DNA of 64,000 bases, from NCBI GenBank assembly GCA_947496605.1, contig CANMDF010000002.1:186001-250000 (forward strand), written 5' to 3'. Source of the DNA: an uncultured Paracoccaceae bacterium. Lineage in GTDB: Bacteria; Pseudomonadota; Alphaproteobacteria; Rhodobacterales; Rhodobacteraceae. The notes under the pieces were generated by a model, which saw only the letters and a list, made by a program, of their open reading frames with translations, searched no databases and had not been told where the DNA came from. A program made the position numbers and the translations under genes. Below, one piece after another: positions 51,691-61,272 of this stretch. The stretch's first letter is position 1. The number at the start of each line of letters is the position of its first letter.

Positions 51691-52572
51691 TTAGATCACA
51701 AATGCGAGGATCAGCGGCAAAACGAGCACTGAAAGCAAAGTCGAGGCCACTACAAGCCCCGCAACAGGTTGCGCATCAGCCCCGTATTTCTCAGCAAGCA
51801 AATAGGACGTCACTGCAACGGGCGTTGCGACTTGCACAATCAATACGCCGGCTGCGACCGGATCAAGCCCGAACCAGGTCGCGGCGGCCCAGCCTGCCGC
51901 GGCACAGATCAGCACTTTGATTACTGACAAGACCACCGCCTGCGTCATGGCTTTGGTCTCTAATCGTGCGACCGCCACACCAAGGGTGATCAGCATCATC
52001 GGAATCGCCATCTGGCCAATCAATTCGATTGCGTTGGTCAGGAATTCGGGTGTTTTCCAACCTTGCCAAAGAAACAACGCGCCCAGCAACGTGGCGCCCA
52101 CCAAGGGTTCTTGGATGACGCGTTTGAATGAACCAGCCCCCGCGACCATCCAGATACCAATGGTAAACGACAAGATCGCCATGATTGCAAAGACAACGAC
52201 GGCATAGCCCAGCCCGATCTCGCCAAACGCAAACAGCGCCAGCGGCAAGCCCAAGTTGCCTGTGTTGCCAAAGATCAAGGGCGCCAAATAGGTTTGTGAA
52301 TTCAGCCCTGCGGCCTTAACGACAATGAAACACCCCAGCATCACGAGGCCATAGGCCACAAATGACGCAAGTGAGAGCGCGGCGAGTGCTGCTGGTTCCA
52401 CCTCAATATTCATCAGTGCGACAAAGATCAGACAGGGCACCGCCAACGTCATGGCCATGCGCGTGACAAACTCGACCCGATATTCAAAACCCAGTTTGAC
52501 CCAAACAAATCCAACAGCCGCCAAGAGGAAGACTGGTGCTGTGATATTCAAGACTGTCAGGGCGAGGTTCAC
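51691..52572 (-). CDS. AEC (auxin efflux carrier) family transporter
   Basis: A 293-residue membrane protein with about ten spans, matching AEC permeases (FGNTGNLGLPLALFAFGEIG is the conserved discontinuous helix; MLITLGVAVARLE the middle). Substrates in bacteria include malate and other organic anions; none can be assigned here. It is transcribed toward the lytic transglycosylase gene and away from hspQ. Confidence 0.9.
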   Translation of the reverse strand: MNLALTVLNITAPVFLLAAVGFVWVKLGFEYRVEFVTRMAMTLAVPCLIFVALMNIEVEPAALAALSLASFVAYGLVMLGCFIVVKAAGLNSQTYLAPLIFGNTGNLGLPLALFAFGEIGLGYAVVVFAIMAILSFTIGIWMVAGAGSFKRVIQEPLVGATLLGALFLWQGWKTPEFLTNAIELIGQMAIPMMLITLGVAVARLETKAMTQAVVLSVIKVLICAAAGWAAATWFGLDPVAAGVLIVQVATPVAVTSYLLAEKYGADAQPVAGLVVASTLLSVLVLPLILAFVI

Positions 52573-52652
52573 AAACTGTTTCCTTTTATTGTTGGCGCTG
52601 ACCGTGGACTTTGCAGTTGCAGCAGACTTATAAGGGCATAAGTAGGAAGACC

Positions 52653-52979
52653 ATGTTCAAAACGCGCGCGAAATATCATCTTGGCCAAATCGTACGGCAT
52701 CGCAAGCACCCTTTCCGGGGTGTTGTCTTTGACGTGGATGCGATGTTTTCAAACACGGACGAATGGTACGAGGCCATTCCTGAGGACAGTCGTCCCAAGA
52801 AAGATCAACCGTTCTACCATCTCTTGGCAGAGAACGATCAGAGCTTTTATGTGGCTTACGTGTCTGAACAGAACCTTGTTGCTGACTATTCCGGTGAACC
52901 TGTCGATCACCCTGATCTGGATGATCTCTTCGGTCCGTTTGAGGACGGCTTGTACCCTTTGCAGGTTCAGCTGAACTAA
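52653..52979 (+). CDS. hspQ: HspQ heat shock protein
   Basis: A 108-residue protein of the HspQ/YccV-like family. FKTRAKYHLGQIVRHRKHPF, GVVFDVD, WYEAIPEDSRPKKDQPFYHLL and VAYVSEQNL are conserved. Escherichia coli HspQ is an adaptor and specificity enhancer of Lon. AGGAAG precedes ATG 52653. A longer frame from 52611 is not conserved. Confidence 0.95.
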   Translation: MFKTRAKYHLGQIVRHRKHPFRGVVFDVDAMFSNTDEWYEAIPEDSRPKKDQPFYHLLAENDQSFYVAYVSEQNLVADYSGEPVDHPDLDDLFGPFEDGLYPLQVQLN

Positions 52980-53084
52980 TTCCCCTACCGCGCACTAGCT
53001 AACTTTTCAGCTTCTCCATCCCAAGGGGTGGTCAATGTTGCCTGCCATGTTACATCCTGTGCCAAGCCCCAAAAGGATGCCGCA

Positions 53085-53855
53085 ATGCTCGTAGTTGTTT
53101 CCCCCGCCAAATCCCTCGACATGGACCCGGTTGAGGTCGCCGCCACTGCGCCTGATTTTCAGGAAGATGCGGTGCGTCTGTCAAAGACAGCTAAGAACCT
53201 GACGCTGAAAGAACTGAAAGGTTTGATGAGTATCTCGGACGATTTGGCCCGCCTGAACCGCGACAGGTTCAAGGCCTTCGCGGCTGAGCCTACAGCTGAG
53301 CTAACAAAGCCTGCGGCCTTGGCCTTTAACGGTGACACGTATCAAGGGCTAGAGGCCAAGACGCTGACTGATGATGATTTGGCATGGGCGCAGGACCATT
53401 TGCGCATTCTGTCTGGTCTTTATGGTTTGCTGCGTCCACTAGATGCAATCCAGCCTTACCGTTTGGAAATGGGTAGCCGTTTGAAGACCCGCCGGGGCAA
53501 GACACTCTATGACTATTGGGGCGACACCATTGCCAAAGCGTTGAATGCACAGGCAGAGACTGTTGGGGCAGACACGCTGATAAACTGTGCCAGTCAGGAA
53601 TATTTTGGTGCAGCGGATCGCAAGGCGCTGAAACTGCGGGTGATCACGCCGGTCTTTATGGAAGTCAAAGAAGACAAGCCGCGCATCGTCAGCTTCTTTG
53701 CCAAACGCGCACGTGGTGCGATGGCACGATACGTGGTTGAAAACCGCCTGACCAAGGCGGATGAAATCAAAGGTTTTACGTCTGGCGGCTATGCCTATGA
53801 TCCTGATTTGTCGGAAGGCGACAAATGGGTGTTCCTGCGCGATTACCCGATCTGA
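53085..53855 (+). CDS. yaaA: YaaA family peroxide stress protein
   Basis: A 256-residue protein of the YaaA (DUF328) family, which limits iron-driven oxidative damage and binds DNA in Escherichia coli. Family hallmarks are VVSPAKSLDMDP at the start, the LYGLLRPLD-type motif (SGLYGLLRPLDAIQPYRLEMG) split over a helix, and NCASQEYFGA. AAAAGGA precedes ATG 53085. The next gene starts within its stop codon (TGATG at 53853-53857). Confidence 0.94.
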   Translation: MLVVVSPAKSLDMDPVEVAATAPDFQEDAVRLSKTAKNLTLKELKGLMSISDDLARLNRDRFKAFAAEPTAELTKPAALAFNGDTYQGLEAKTLTDDDLAWAQDHLRILSGLYGLLRPLDAIQPYRLEMGSRLKTRRGKTLYDYWGDTIAKALNAQAETVGADTLINCASQEYFGAADRKALKLRVITPVFMEVKEDKPRIVSFFAKRARGAMARYVVENRLTKADEIKGFTSGGYAYDPDLSEGDKWVFLRDYPI

Positions 53856-54637
53856 TGGGCCTTTCGGTTGCAATCATCGGGCATGGCGCGATTGCCCAAT
53901 ATGTGCGGGCAAGACTGCCAGACCTTAAGATCACCGAGATTGCGCAAGTGGTTCGCCCCGGCAAAGAGGTTTTGGATGAAAACCCGCCACTGATCTCTGA
54001 CCTGACTGATCTGCCATCCCGGCCCGATTTCGTAATCGACTGTGGTGGTCATCAGGCATTGGCGGCACATGGTCCGGTTGCTTTGGCCATGGGCATTGAT
54101 GTGCTGACGGTGTCTTTGGGCGCTTTGGCTGATCGCGGTATCGAGCAATCGTTGCAAGATGCGGCTTCACGCGGTGGCGCACGGCTGCAACTGCTAAGTG
54201 GTGCGATAGGTGGATTGGATGCGTTGCGCGGGGCCTCTGCGGGGGCGATTGCGCAGGTCAGCTACACAGGGCGCAAACCGCCAAATGGATGGCGCGGATC
54301 ACCTGCCGAGAAAGCAATTGATTTAGACACTATCACTGCCCCAACCGTGCACTTTGCTGGTGCCGCACGGGATGCAGCGCTGAAGTATCCTAAGAACGCG
54401 AATGTGGCTGCTGCTGTTGCCTTTGCCGGGATCGGTTTGGATCAGACAGATGTACAGCTGATTGCTGACCCAACCATTACTGAGAACATTCATGAAGTGT
54501 CCGCGACTGGTGACTTTGGCAGTTTTCACTTTACGATTGCAGGTAAGGGGTTGCCCGAAAACCCGCGCAGTTCATCCCTTGCTGCCATGAGCATCGTCGC
54601 GGCACTGGCTGAACGCCAAAAACAAATCGGTTTTTAG
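53855..54637 (+). CDS. L-aspartate dehydrogenase-like protein
   Basis: A 260-residue NAD(P)-binding enzyme with the pattern of NadX-type L-aspartate dehydrogenase: Rossmann motif VAIIGHGAIAQYV, GALADRGIEQ and the catalytic-domain segment KYPKNANVAAAVAFAGIGLD. It would oxidise aspartate to iminoaspartate, feeding NAD synthesis or aspartate breakdown. Start 53855 is chosen because it overlaps the yaaA stop; a longer frame from 53825 would run inside yaaA. No nadA/nadC genes are nearby, so the pathway is uncertain. Confidence 0.87.
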   Translation: MGLSVAIIGHGAIAQYVRARLPDLKITEIAQVVRPGKEVLDENPPLISDLTDLPSRPDFVIDCGGHQALAAHGPVALAMGIDVLTVSLGALADRGIEQSLQDAASRGGARLQLLSGAIGGLDALRGASAGAIAQVSYTGRKPPNGWRGSPAEKAIDLDTITAPTVHFAGAARDAALKYPKNANVAAAVAFAGIGLDQTDVQLIADPTITENIHEVSATGDFGSFHFTIAGKGLPENPRSSSLAAMSIVAALAERQKQIGF

Positions 54638-54927
54638 AAATCCGCCGCAATGCGCATGTCGCGCAAAGGTCGGACAGCTTTGATCGAGGCCTGATACAGC
54701 GGATCTGCCTTATAAGCGGCCAATGCCGCAGTGCTTTCAAACTCGGCATAGACAATCACATCGACTTCGGAGGACAGCGCGTCGTTTTGCGTATTCTGCC
54801 GCACTTCAAACGCACTGGCGTGCGGAATGCCAGCCAGCAGTTCAAGACCCTCCACGATACGTGGTAAGTCCGCCTTGTCCTTGGCGCTGAAAAAGACGAC
54901 ATGGCGAAGTTTGGGGCGATTGGTCAC
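54634..54927 (-). CDS. Dabb (stress-responsive alpha/beta barrel) domain protein
   Basis: A 97-residue single-domain protein. RHVVFFSAKDKADLPRIVEGLELLAGIPH and YAEFESTAALAAYKADPLYQ correspond to the two conserved halves of the Dabb fold, usually a dimeric barrel. Biochemical role is unknown in most bacteria. It overlaps the end of the convergent aspartate dehydrogenase-like gene by four bases. Confidence 0.9.
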   Translation of the reverse strand: MTNRPKLRHVVFFSAKDKADLPRIVEGLELLAGIPHASAFEVRQNTQNDALSSEVDVIVYAEFESTAALAAYKADPLYQASIKAVRPLRDMRIAADF

Positions 54928-55001
54928 GGTGCTAACGTCTCATTGATGGTATTGCCGTCAACAAACATAGGTGCACTGCGACCGCAAGTGTCTGACCTGC
55001 G

Positions 55002-56177
55002 TTAAATCCGCTCAATCGCCAGTGCGATGCCCTGGCCACCACCGATGCACATAGTGATTAAGGCACGCTTGCCGCCGATGCGCTCTAGCTCATACATCGC
55101 TTTGACAGTGATGATGGCGCCAGTCGCGCCCACAGGGTGGCCAAGTGCAATCGCACCACCATTGGGGTTCACGCGGGCAGGGTCAAAGCCAAGCTCTTTT
55201 GACACGGCCAGCGCTTGTGAAGCGAAAGCTTCGTTTGATTCAATCACGTCGAAATCGTCGACAGTCAGTTTGGTTTTCACCAGGAGGTTCGCAACAGCAG
55301 GTACCGGGCCAATGCCCATGACTTCGGGGCGTACGCCTGCGTGTGCATAACCCAGAATGCGGAACTTAGGTCTTAGGCCCGCCGTTTGCGCAGCCTCAGC
55401 CGTTGCCAGCACGATTGCTGCCGCACCGTCATTCAGGCCAGAGGCATTGCCCGCTGTGACAGATCCGTTCTTTTGGAAGACTGGGCGCAGACCCGATAGC
55501 GCATCAAGCGTCGTCGCCTTTGGGTGTTCGTCGGTCACGAAATCCACCATTTCGCGGCGCTTTTTGATCGGGACAGGTGTGATCTGGCTGTCAAAGTATC
55601 CGGCATTCATTGCAGCCGCTGCCCGTTCCTGACTTTGCAAAGCAAAGGCATCTTGCTCGGCGCGGCTGATATCATGCTCGCCTGCAACATTTTCTGCGGT
55701 CACGCCCATATGCCCGGTCCCGAATGGGCAGTTTAGAGCACCTAGCATCATGTCGCGCGTGCGGACGTCGCCCATCTTCGCGCCCCACCGCTGGTCTGAG
55801 ACGATGAATGGCGAGCGGCTCATATTCTCGGCGCCGCCGGCAAGGCCGAACTCTGCATCACCAAGCATCAGCGATTGCATCACTGACACGATCGCTTGTA
55901 CGCCGGACCCGCAAAGGCGGTTCACATTCATCGCAGGTGTCGTATCAGGGATGCCCGCATTTATCGCCGCGACGCGGCTAACGTACATGTCTTTAGGTTC
56001 AGTATTGATCACATGACCAAAGGCCACATGCCCTACCTGGCCACCCTCTACGCCTGATCGTTCCAGTGCAGCCTTTGCTGCGATTGTGCCCAACTCAATC
56101 GGGGAAGTCCCTGCCAAAGACCCGCCAAAAGTGCCAATCGCCGTGCGTGCACCGCCTAAAATAACGATATCAGTCAT
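55002..56177 (-). CDS. Acetyl-CoA C-acyltransferase (thiolase)
   Basis: A 391-residue biosynthetic-type thiolase joining two acetyl-CoA or cleaving 3-ketoacyl-CoA. The active-site residues are C89 (NRLCGSGVQAI), H347 (ALGHPVGATG) and C377 (MCIGGGQGIA). Length and C-terminus match PhaA/AtoB/BktB types, but no phaB or other polyhydroxyalkanoate gene adjoins, so the pathway is left open. It is monocistronic on the minus strand. Confidence 0.93.
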   Translation of the reverse strand: MTDIVILGGARTAIGTFGGSLAGTSPIELGTIAAKAALERSGVEGGQVGHVAFGHVINTEPKDMYVSRVAAINAGIPDTTPAMNVNRLCGSGVQAIVSVMQSLMLGDAEFGLAGGAENMSRSPFIVSDQRWGAKMGDVRTRDMMLGALNCPFGTGHMGVTAENVAGEHDISRAEQDAFALQSQERAAAAMNAGYFDSQITPVPIKKRREMVDFVTDEHPKATTLDALSGLRPVFQKNGSVTAGNASGLNDGAAAIVLATAEAAQTAGLRPKFRILGYAHAGVRPEVMGIGPVPAVANLLVKTKLTVDDFDVIESNEAFASQALAVSKELGFDPARVNPNGGAIALGHPVGATGAIITVKAMYELERIGGKRALITMCIGGGQGIALAIERI

Positions 56178-56311
56178 GTCGGATCCCCCGTTTCATTTCG
56201 CTCAGATCGTACCCTAGTGCGCCCAAAGAAACAGGGGAACGTCGCGGCAAACCTTGAAAATTAGCAAAACACAACTACATGTATACTATCGCATACAAAA
56301 AAGAGGTGGTC

Positions 56312-56431
56312 ATGTTATCAGACTTGACCGGGGGCAATCCGATGGTGGTTGTCGCCGTATTCATTGCCGTTGTTTGGTTGCTCGTGCGCTATAGCAACGG
56401 GCAAAACAAAAATGGAAACGACGAAGATTGA
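56312..56431 (+). CDS. Small single-span membrane protein (39 residues)
   Basis: A short frame, MLSDLTGGNPMVVVAVF and on, with AGAGG 6-10 bases before the ATG. A hydrophobic helix (about residues 11-25, VVVAVFIAVVWLLV) is followed by an Asn/Lys-rich acidic tail. It stands alone between divergent thiolase and the ABC gene. Length and form suit a small membrane peptide, but without comparison it could be chance; translation is supported only by the ribosome-binding sequence. Confidence 0.5.
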   Translation: MLSDLTGGNPMVVVAVFIAVVWLLVRYSNGQNKNGNDED

Positions 56432-56642
56432 TTGTTGGATTTGATCACCTTCCATTGGCGCTGCCTGTCGGGGCGGAGGGCCAGATGCGGGTTATCATCC
56501 GACATGGGGTAAGACCTTGTCGGCCGTGACGCGCTTTTTGCGTCAGATCGCGTAGGCAATCGCACTGCGTCTATTGCAAAGTGCACATGAACCGTTTCCT
56601 TCTGGGCCTTGCGTGTTACCTCTGATCCAGAGGCCGAAAAAC

Positions 56643-57299
56643 ATGCTACTCACTGTCAAAGATATTCACAAAACCTATCACACCGCCGATGGCCCTTTTG
56701 AGGTGCTGCGCGGCGTTGATCTGACCCTGCATGCTGGCGAAACGCTGGCGCTGACAGGCGAATCTGGCAGTGGCAAAAGCACGCTGTTGCATCTTATCGG
56801 TGGTCTGGATGCACCTGACCAAGGCCAGATCCAGCTCATTGGTCAAGACATCGCCCAGCTTGATGACAATGGGCGCGCGGCTTTGCGGCGCGGAACAGTT
56901 GGCGTTGTGTTTCAGCAGTTCAACCTGATCCCCAGTTTGCGGGTTGCGGACAACATTGCGTTTCAAGCCCGCCTTGCGGGGCAACATGACCCGGCTTGGG
57001 ATGCAACGCTGGGGGACCGCATGGGGTTGACGGCTCAATTGAATAAGTACCCCGAACAGCTTTCGGGTGGTCAACAGCAGCGGGTTGCGATCGCGCGGAC
57101 CCTCGCAGCAAAACCGCAGCTTGTTTTGGCAGATGAACCAACAGGTAATCTGGATGAAGCGACGGCCGCAGCCGTCCTTGATTTGATGTTGGAGCTGGTG
57201 ACAGAAACAGATGCAGGTCTGTTGATGGTGACACACTCTGCCGATCTTGCCGGGCGTATGTCGCGCCGCCTGCATTTGCGTGCAGGGCAGGTGGCATGA
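56643..57299 (+). CDS. ABC transporter ATP-binding protein (AttE/LolD-like)
   Basis: A 218-residue ATPase of the MacB/LolD group. Walker A is GESGSGKST, Q-loop VFQQFNLIP, signature LSGGQQQR and Walker B LVLADEPTGN; the H-loop His is in MVTHSAD. ATG 56643 is chosen over an in-frame codon at 56574 because the conserved N-terminus MLLTVKDIHKTY begins here. It overlaps the permease by four bases (ATGA). With the permease and the AttH-like protein downstream it forms an AttEFGH-like set. Confidence 0.93.
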   Translation: MLLTVKDIHKTYHTADGPFEVLRGVDLTLHAGETLALTGESGSGKSTLLHLIGGLDAPDQGQIQLIGQDIAQLDDNGRAALRRGTVGVVFQQFNLIPSLRVADNIAFQARLAGQHDPAWDATLGDRMGLTAQLNKYPEQLSGGQQQRVAIARTLAAKPQLVLADEPTGNLDEATAAAVLDLMLELVTETDAGLLMVTHSADLAGRMSRRLHLRAGQVA

Positions 57300-59680
57300 C
57301 ACGGGCCACTTTACAGGCGCTCTTGTCCCATTGGTGGCGCAATCCTTTGCAGCTTTTTACGTTGCTGGCGGGTTTGGCATTGGCCACTGCCCTGTGGTCC
57401 GGAGTGCAGGCGATCAATGCCGAGGCGCGTGCCAGCTATGATGCCGCTGCCGCCACTTTGGGTGAAGGGCAGTATGACAGATTGGTGCGTCGTGACGGCC
57501 AACCTATCGCGCAATCAACTTACGTGCAGCTACGTCGCGCGGGCTGGCTGGTCAGCCCAGTCGTGCAGGGGCGTTTGGATGGCGTGCGCATTGTAGGGGT
57601 AGAACCTTTGACCGCACCCGGTGGCATTGGTCCGGTCGCACCGGCCGAGGGCGGTGACATCACTGCGTTTTTGTCCGGCGAAGGGCAACTTTTTGCAACA
57701 GCAGAAACCGCGGGCCAGCTACCAGATTTGAACATCATCGTCACACCTGAGGCGGCACCGGGCACTGCGGTCACGGATATCGGCGTGGCGCAGCGGCTGC
57801 TGGACCGGACCGATCAGATCGACAGTCTTATCATCGTACCCGGTCAACCCAAGGGCCGTGCCGACATTGAAGCCATTGCGCCTGAACTTGTTGTCATACG
57901 TGCGCAAGGCACCAGCGATATCGGGCGGCTGACAGATAGTTTTCATCTCAACCTTACTGCCTTTGGCTTGCTTGCCTTTGCCGTCGGGATTTTCATCGTG
58001 AATGGGGCGATTGGATTGGCATTTGAACAACGTCGCCCAGTCGTGCGCACGCTGCGTGCTCTCGGTGTCCCGTTGCGCCGGTTGGTCGTTCTGATGGCGG
58101 CAGAACTGATGCTCTTTGCCGTGGTCGCGGGGATCATCGGGGTTGGGCTCGGTTATGTCATCGCGGCTTTGTTGTTGCCTGATGTGGCCGCCACCTTGCG
58201 CGGACTCTATGGGGCGGACGTATCAGGAACATTGCAATTGCGTCCTGCGTGGTGGGTGTCGGGCCTTGTGATAGCGCTGGGCGGCACTGCCATTGCGGCG
58301 AGTGCAGCACTTTATCAGATTGCCAAGATGCCATTGCTCGCATCGGCCCAGCCGCGTGCATTGGCGATGGCGGCGGGCAAACGCGCAGTTGTTCAAGGCA
58401 TCTTGGCGGCTGGGTTGCTTGGGCTTGCGGGGGTCATGATGTTCACCGCAAACGGCTTGGTTGGTGGATTTACGTTGCTTGCGTCGCTTTTGATTGGCGC
58501 GGCCCTTGCGCTGCCGATTATTTTGGATCGGGTTTTGGCCGTTGCAAGCAGAACGGCGCAGTCGGTCACGGGGCAATGGTTTTGGGCGGACACGCGTCAG
58601 CAATTGCCGGGACTGTCGCTTGCTTTGATGGCGCTTTTGTTGGCCATGTCAGCAAACGTAGGCGTATCGACGATGGTGTCTAGCTTTCGCCTGACGTTCA
58701 CTGATTTTCTTGAACAACGTCTGGCATCAGAACTTTATGTGCGAACCGAAAACACAGAGCAATCAGAGGCATTGATCGCATTCGCACAAGGCCGCACTGA
58801 GATTGTTCTGCCAATTCAAAATGCTGATGTTGCGATCGCAGGACAACCGACCGAAGTCTATGGTGCACGCGATCACGCCACTTACCGCGACAATTGGGTA
58901 TTCTTGCAGCAAGGATCCCAACCTTGGGACACCACCTTTGCTGGGCAGACCGTACTGATCAATGAGCAACTTTCACGACGTGCGGGGCTCAATGTTGGGG
59001 ATGAGATAACCTTGCAAGGGAGACCTTTTGTGGTTGCGGGGGTCTATGGTGACTATGGCAATCCAATTGGGCAGGCCGTCATTGGCGAAGGGGTGTTTGG
59101 TATGCTCTACCCCGATGTCACGCCGCGCAATTACGGTCTGCGGATGGACCCTGCTGCGGTTGCGGGTTTTGTCGCAAATTTAGAAGCTGAAACGGGCATT
59201 CCGGCGGTGCAATCTGTCAATCAGGCCAACATCAAAGCGATCTCGCTTGCCATCTTTGAACGTACCTTCACGGTTACAACGGCGCTTAATATCCTTACTC
59301 TTGCGGTGGCGGGTTTCGCGATCTTGATGAGCTTGCTGACACTCGCCAGTATGCGGGTACCTCAGCTGGCACCGGCTTGGGCAATGGGTATGACACGGGC
59401 GCAGATCGGTAAGCTGGAATTGGTGCGGGCTGTTTTATTGGCCCTGCTCACTGCAGTAGTTGCCTTGCCGCTTGGGGTTGCGCTGGCGTGGGCGCTTTTG
59501 GCGGTCGTCAATGTGGCGGCATTCGGATGGAAGCTGCCGATGTATTTATTCCCCATCGACTATGCGCGCCTTGGGCTGTTTGCGGTGCTGGCAGCCGCAC
59601 TTGCCGCACTTTGGCCAGCACGCCGCTTGGCGCGGACGCCGCCTGCGGATTTGTTAAAGGTGTTTTCTAATGAGCGTTAG
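57296..59680 (+). CDS. FtsX-like ABC transporter permease (794 residues)
   Basis: Large permease with two FtsX-like membrane regions: four-span units around residues 220-370 and 665-780, with an extracytoplasmic domain between them (MVSSFRLTFTDFLEQRLASELYV and so on) and another after the first span. In single-chain form it may do the work of the separate AttF and AttG proteins. Together with its ATPase it probably extracts or moves a lipid or lipoprotein, as inferred from the MacB/Lol family. Its end overlaps the lipocalin-like gene by 11 bases. Confidence 0.92.
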   Translation: MTRATLQALLSHWWRNPLQLFTLLAGLALATALWSGVQAINAEARASYDAAAATLGEGQYDRLVRRDGQPIAQSTYVQLRRAGWLVSPVVQGRLDGVRIVGVEPLTAPGGIGPVAPAEGGDITAFLSGEGQLFATAETAGQLPDLNIIVTPEAAPGTAVTDIGVAQRLLDRTDQIDSLIIVPGQPKGRADIEAIAPELVVIRAQGTSDIGRLTDSFHLNLTAFGLLAFAVGIFIVNGAIGLAFEQRRPVVRTLRALGVPLRRLVVLMAAELMLFAVVAGIIGVGLGYVIAALLLPDVAATLRGLYGADVSGTLQLRPAWWVSGLVIALGGTAIAASAALYQIAKMPLLASAQPRALAMAAGKRAVVQGILAAGLLGLAGVMMFTANGLVGGFTLLASLLIGAALALPIILDRVLAVASRTAQSVTGQWFWADTRQQLPGLSLALMALLLAMSANVGVSTMVSSFRLTFTDFLEQRLASELYVRTENTEQSEALIAFAQGRTEIVLPIQNADVAIAGQPTEVYGARDHATYRDNWVFLQQGSQPWDTTFAGQTVLINEQLSRRAGLNVGDEITLQGRPFVVAGVYGDYGNPIGQAVIGEGVFGMLYPDVTPRNYGLRMDPAAVAGFVANLEAETGIPAVQSVNQANIKAISLAIFERTFTVTTALNILTLAVAGFAILMSLLTLASMRVPQLAPAWAMGMTRAQIGKLELVRAVLLALLTAVVALPLGVALAWALLAVVNVAAFGWKLPMYLFPIDYARLGLFAVLAAALAALWPARRLARTPPADLLKVFSNER

Positions 59681-60698
59681 GGTTCTGATCTTCGTCGTTC
59701 TTTGGCCAATGGCCGCAATGGCACAGGGGTTTGCTGGCCTCGGCACTGATGCCGACGGCTTCTCGGTTCCAGAACCAAACCCCCAATTCAGCTTTCCCGC
59801 AGATCATGGTGCACATCCCGATTATCGCATTGAGTGGTGGTACCTGACTGCCAATCTGACGGCAGAAGATGGCACGCCCTATGGATTGCAATGGACACTC
59901 TTTCGATCTGCTCTTGCGCCTGAAGAGGGGGACGGCTGGACCGCGCCGCAGCTCTGGATGGGCCATGCTGCTGTGACGACGCCTGATGCGCATTTCGTCA
60001 GCGAAAGACTGGCACGCGGCGGGATCGGGCAGGCAGGTGTGACCTCCGACCCTTTTGAAGCGTGGATTGATGATTGGACGCTAGAGGGCGATTGGGACAG
60101 GATGCGTATGACAGCAAGTGCACCGGATTTTGCCTACGACATGGCGCTGACGGCGCAAGGCCCGCTGATCTTTCACGGCGATGCAGGTTACTCAGTGAAA
60201 TCGGGTGCAGGGCAGGCGTCATACTATTATTCGCAACCCTTTTTCGCGATTGAAGGCGTGTTGCAACTGTCTGATGGGGATATCCCAGTGACCGGCAATG
60301 CTTGGCTTGATCGCGAATGGTCCTCGCAGCCTTTGGCGGATAATCAAACCGGATGGGACTGGTTTTCACTGTCCTTTGAAGATGGCGACAAAATGATGGG
60401 CTTTCGGCTGCAGCAGACAGATGGCAAAAACTTTACCTCAGCCACTTGGATCACGCCTGAGGGGGAAACGACGCCTTACACCGATGGCGCACTGAAGGCG
60501 ACGCCACTGGCTGTGAACAATGCAGATGTGCCTGTGCGTTGGCGCGTTGAGCTGCCTGACCGAGGCCTGGATGTCACGGTTGGGGCGATCAACGAAGATG
60601 CATGGATGACCACCAGTGTCCCTTATTGGGAAGGACCAGTGACAGTCACTGGCAGCCACGCAGGGATCGGGTATTTGGAGATGACAGGCTATGAGTGA
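59670..60698 (+). CDS. AttH/CrtC-like lipocalin-fold protein
   Basis: A 342-residue exported protein (signal peptide ending PMAAMAQ) of the AttH/CrtC family. Typical segments are RIEWWYLTANL, WTLFRSALAP, WMGHAAVT, NAWLDREWSSQPL and GWDWFSLSF. It forms two tandem lipocalin-like barrels. CrtC members hydrate carotenoids, whereas AttH members pair with an ABC transporter as here. The ABC context favours AttH. It overlaps the flavin-binding protein gene by eight bases. Confidence 0.9.
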   Translation: MSVRVLIFVVLWPMAAMAQGFAGLGTDADGFSVPEPNPQFSFPADHGAHPDYRIEWWYLTANLTAEDGTPYGLQWTLFRSALAPEEGDGWTAPQLWMGHAAVTTPDAHFVSERLARGGIGQAGVTSDPFEAWIDDWTLEGDWDRMRMTASAPDFAYDMALTAQGPLIFHGDAGYSVKSGAGQASYYYSQPFFAIEGVLQLSDGDIPVTGNAWLDREWSSQPLADNQTGWDWFSLSFEDGDKMMGFRLQQTDGKNFTSATWITPEGETTPYTDGALKATPLAVNNADVPVRWRVELPDRGLDVTVGAINEDAWMTTSVPYWEGPVTVTGSHAGIGYLEMTGYE

Positions 60699-61248
60699 AT
60701 GGTTTGAAACGGCAGACGGTATCCTGACAAAGGTCTGGGGGACATTGGGGCGCGGCGTCGCTGATGCGAAACACCCCGCGCGTCGTCCGACTTTTGCAAC
60801 GATATCGCCGGACGGTTGGCCCGAAGCAAGGACAGTCGTGTTGCGCACCGCTGATCGTGAGGCCGGATTGGTGACGGTGCATACCGATCTCTATTCGGAC
60901 AAAATCAAAAGCTTGCAGGCCACAGCCCGTGCCGCACTCCATATTTGGGATGCCAAGCAAGACCTGCAAATCCGTTTGCAAGCCGAGGTAACGATCAGCC
61001 ATGGCGCTGATACCCGCGCTTTGTGGGAAAAGATCCCCGATCATGCCCAACAGTCTTACGGTGTGACCCCGCCACCGGGCACGCCAATTGAGGCGGCTTT
61101 GAACTATGTCAAAAACCCCGATCCTGCGACCTTTGCGGTCCTGCATTGCCATGTGACGACAATCGACGCGGTTCACCTTGGGGCTGACCATCGCCGTGTT
61201 AGCTATTCACGTGCACGTCATTGGCAAGGACAGTGGCTTTCCCCCTGA
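60691..61248 (+). CDS. Pyridoxamine 5'-phosphate oxidase-fold flavoprotein
   Basis: A 185-residue split-barrel FMN-binding protein. The PTFATISPDGWPEARTVVLR and VTVHTDLYSDKIKSLQATAR segments match the pyridoxamine-phosphate-oxidase-like family, but the C-terminal PNPOx dimerisation motif is not evident, so vitamin B6 metabolism is not assigned. It starts within the end of the AttH-like gene (ATGAGTGA) and is probably co-transcribed with the ABC genes. Confidence 0.85.
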   Translation: MSEWFETADGILTKVWGTLGRGVADAKHPARRPTFATISPDGWPEARTVVLRTADREAGLVTVHTDLYSDKIKSLQATARAALHIWDAKQDLQIRLQAEVTISHGADTRALWEKIPDHAQQSYGVTPPPGTPIEAALNYVKNPDPATFAVLHCHVTTIDAVHLGADHRRVSYSRARHWQGQWLSP

Positions 61249-61272
61249 TCCTGTGCCCGCTACAACGACACT

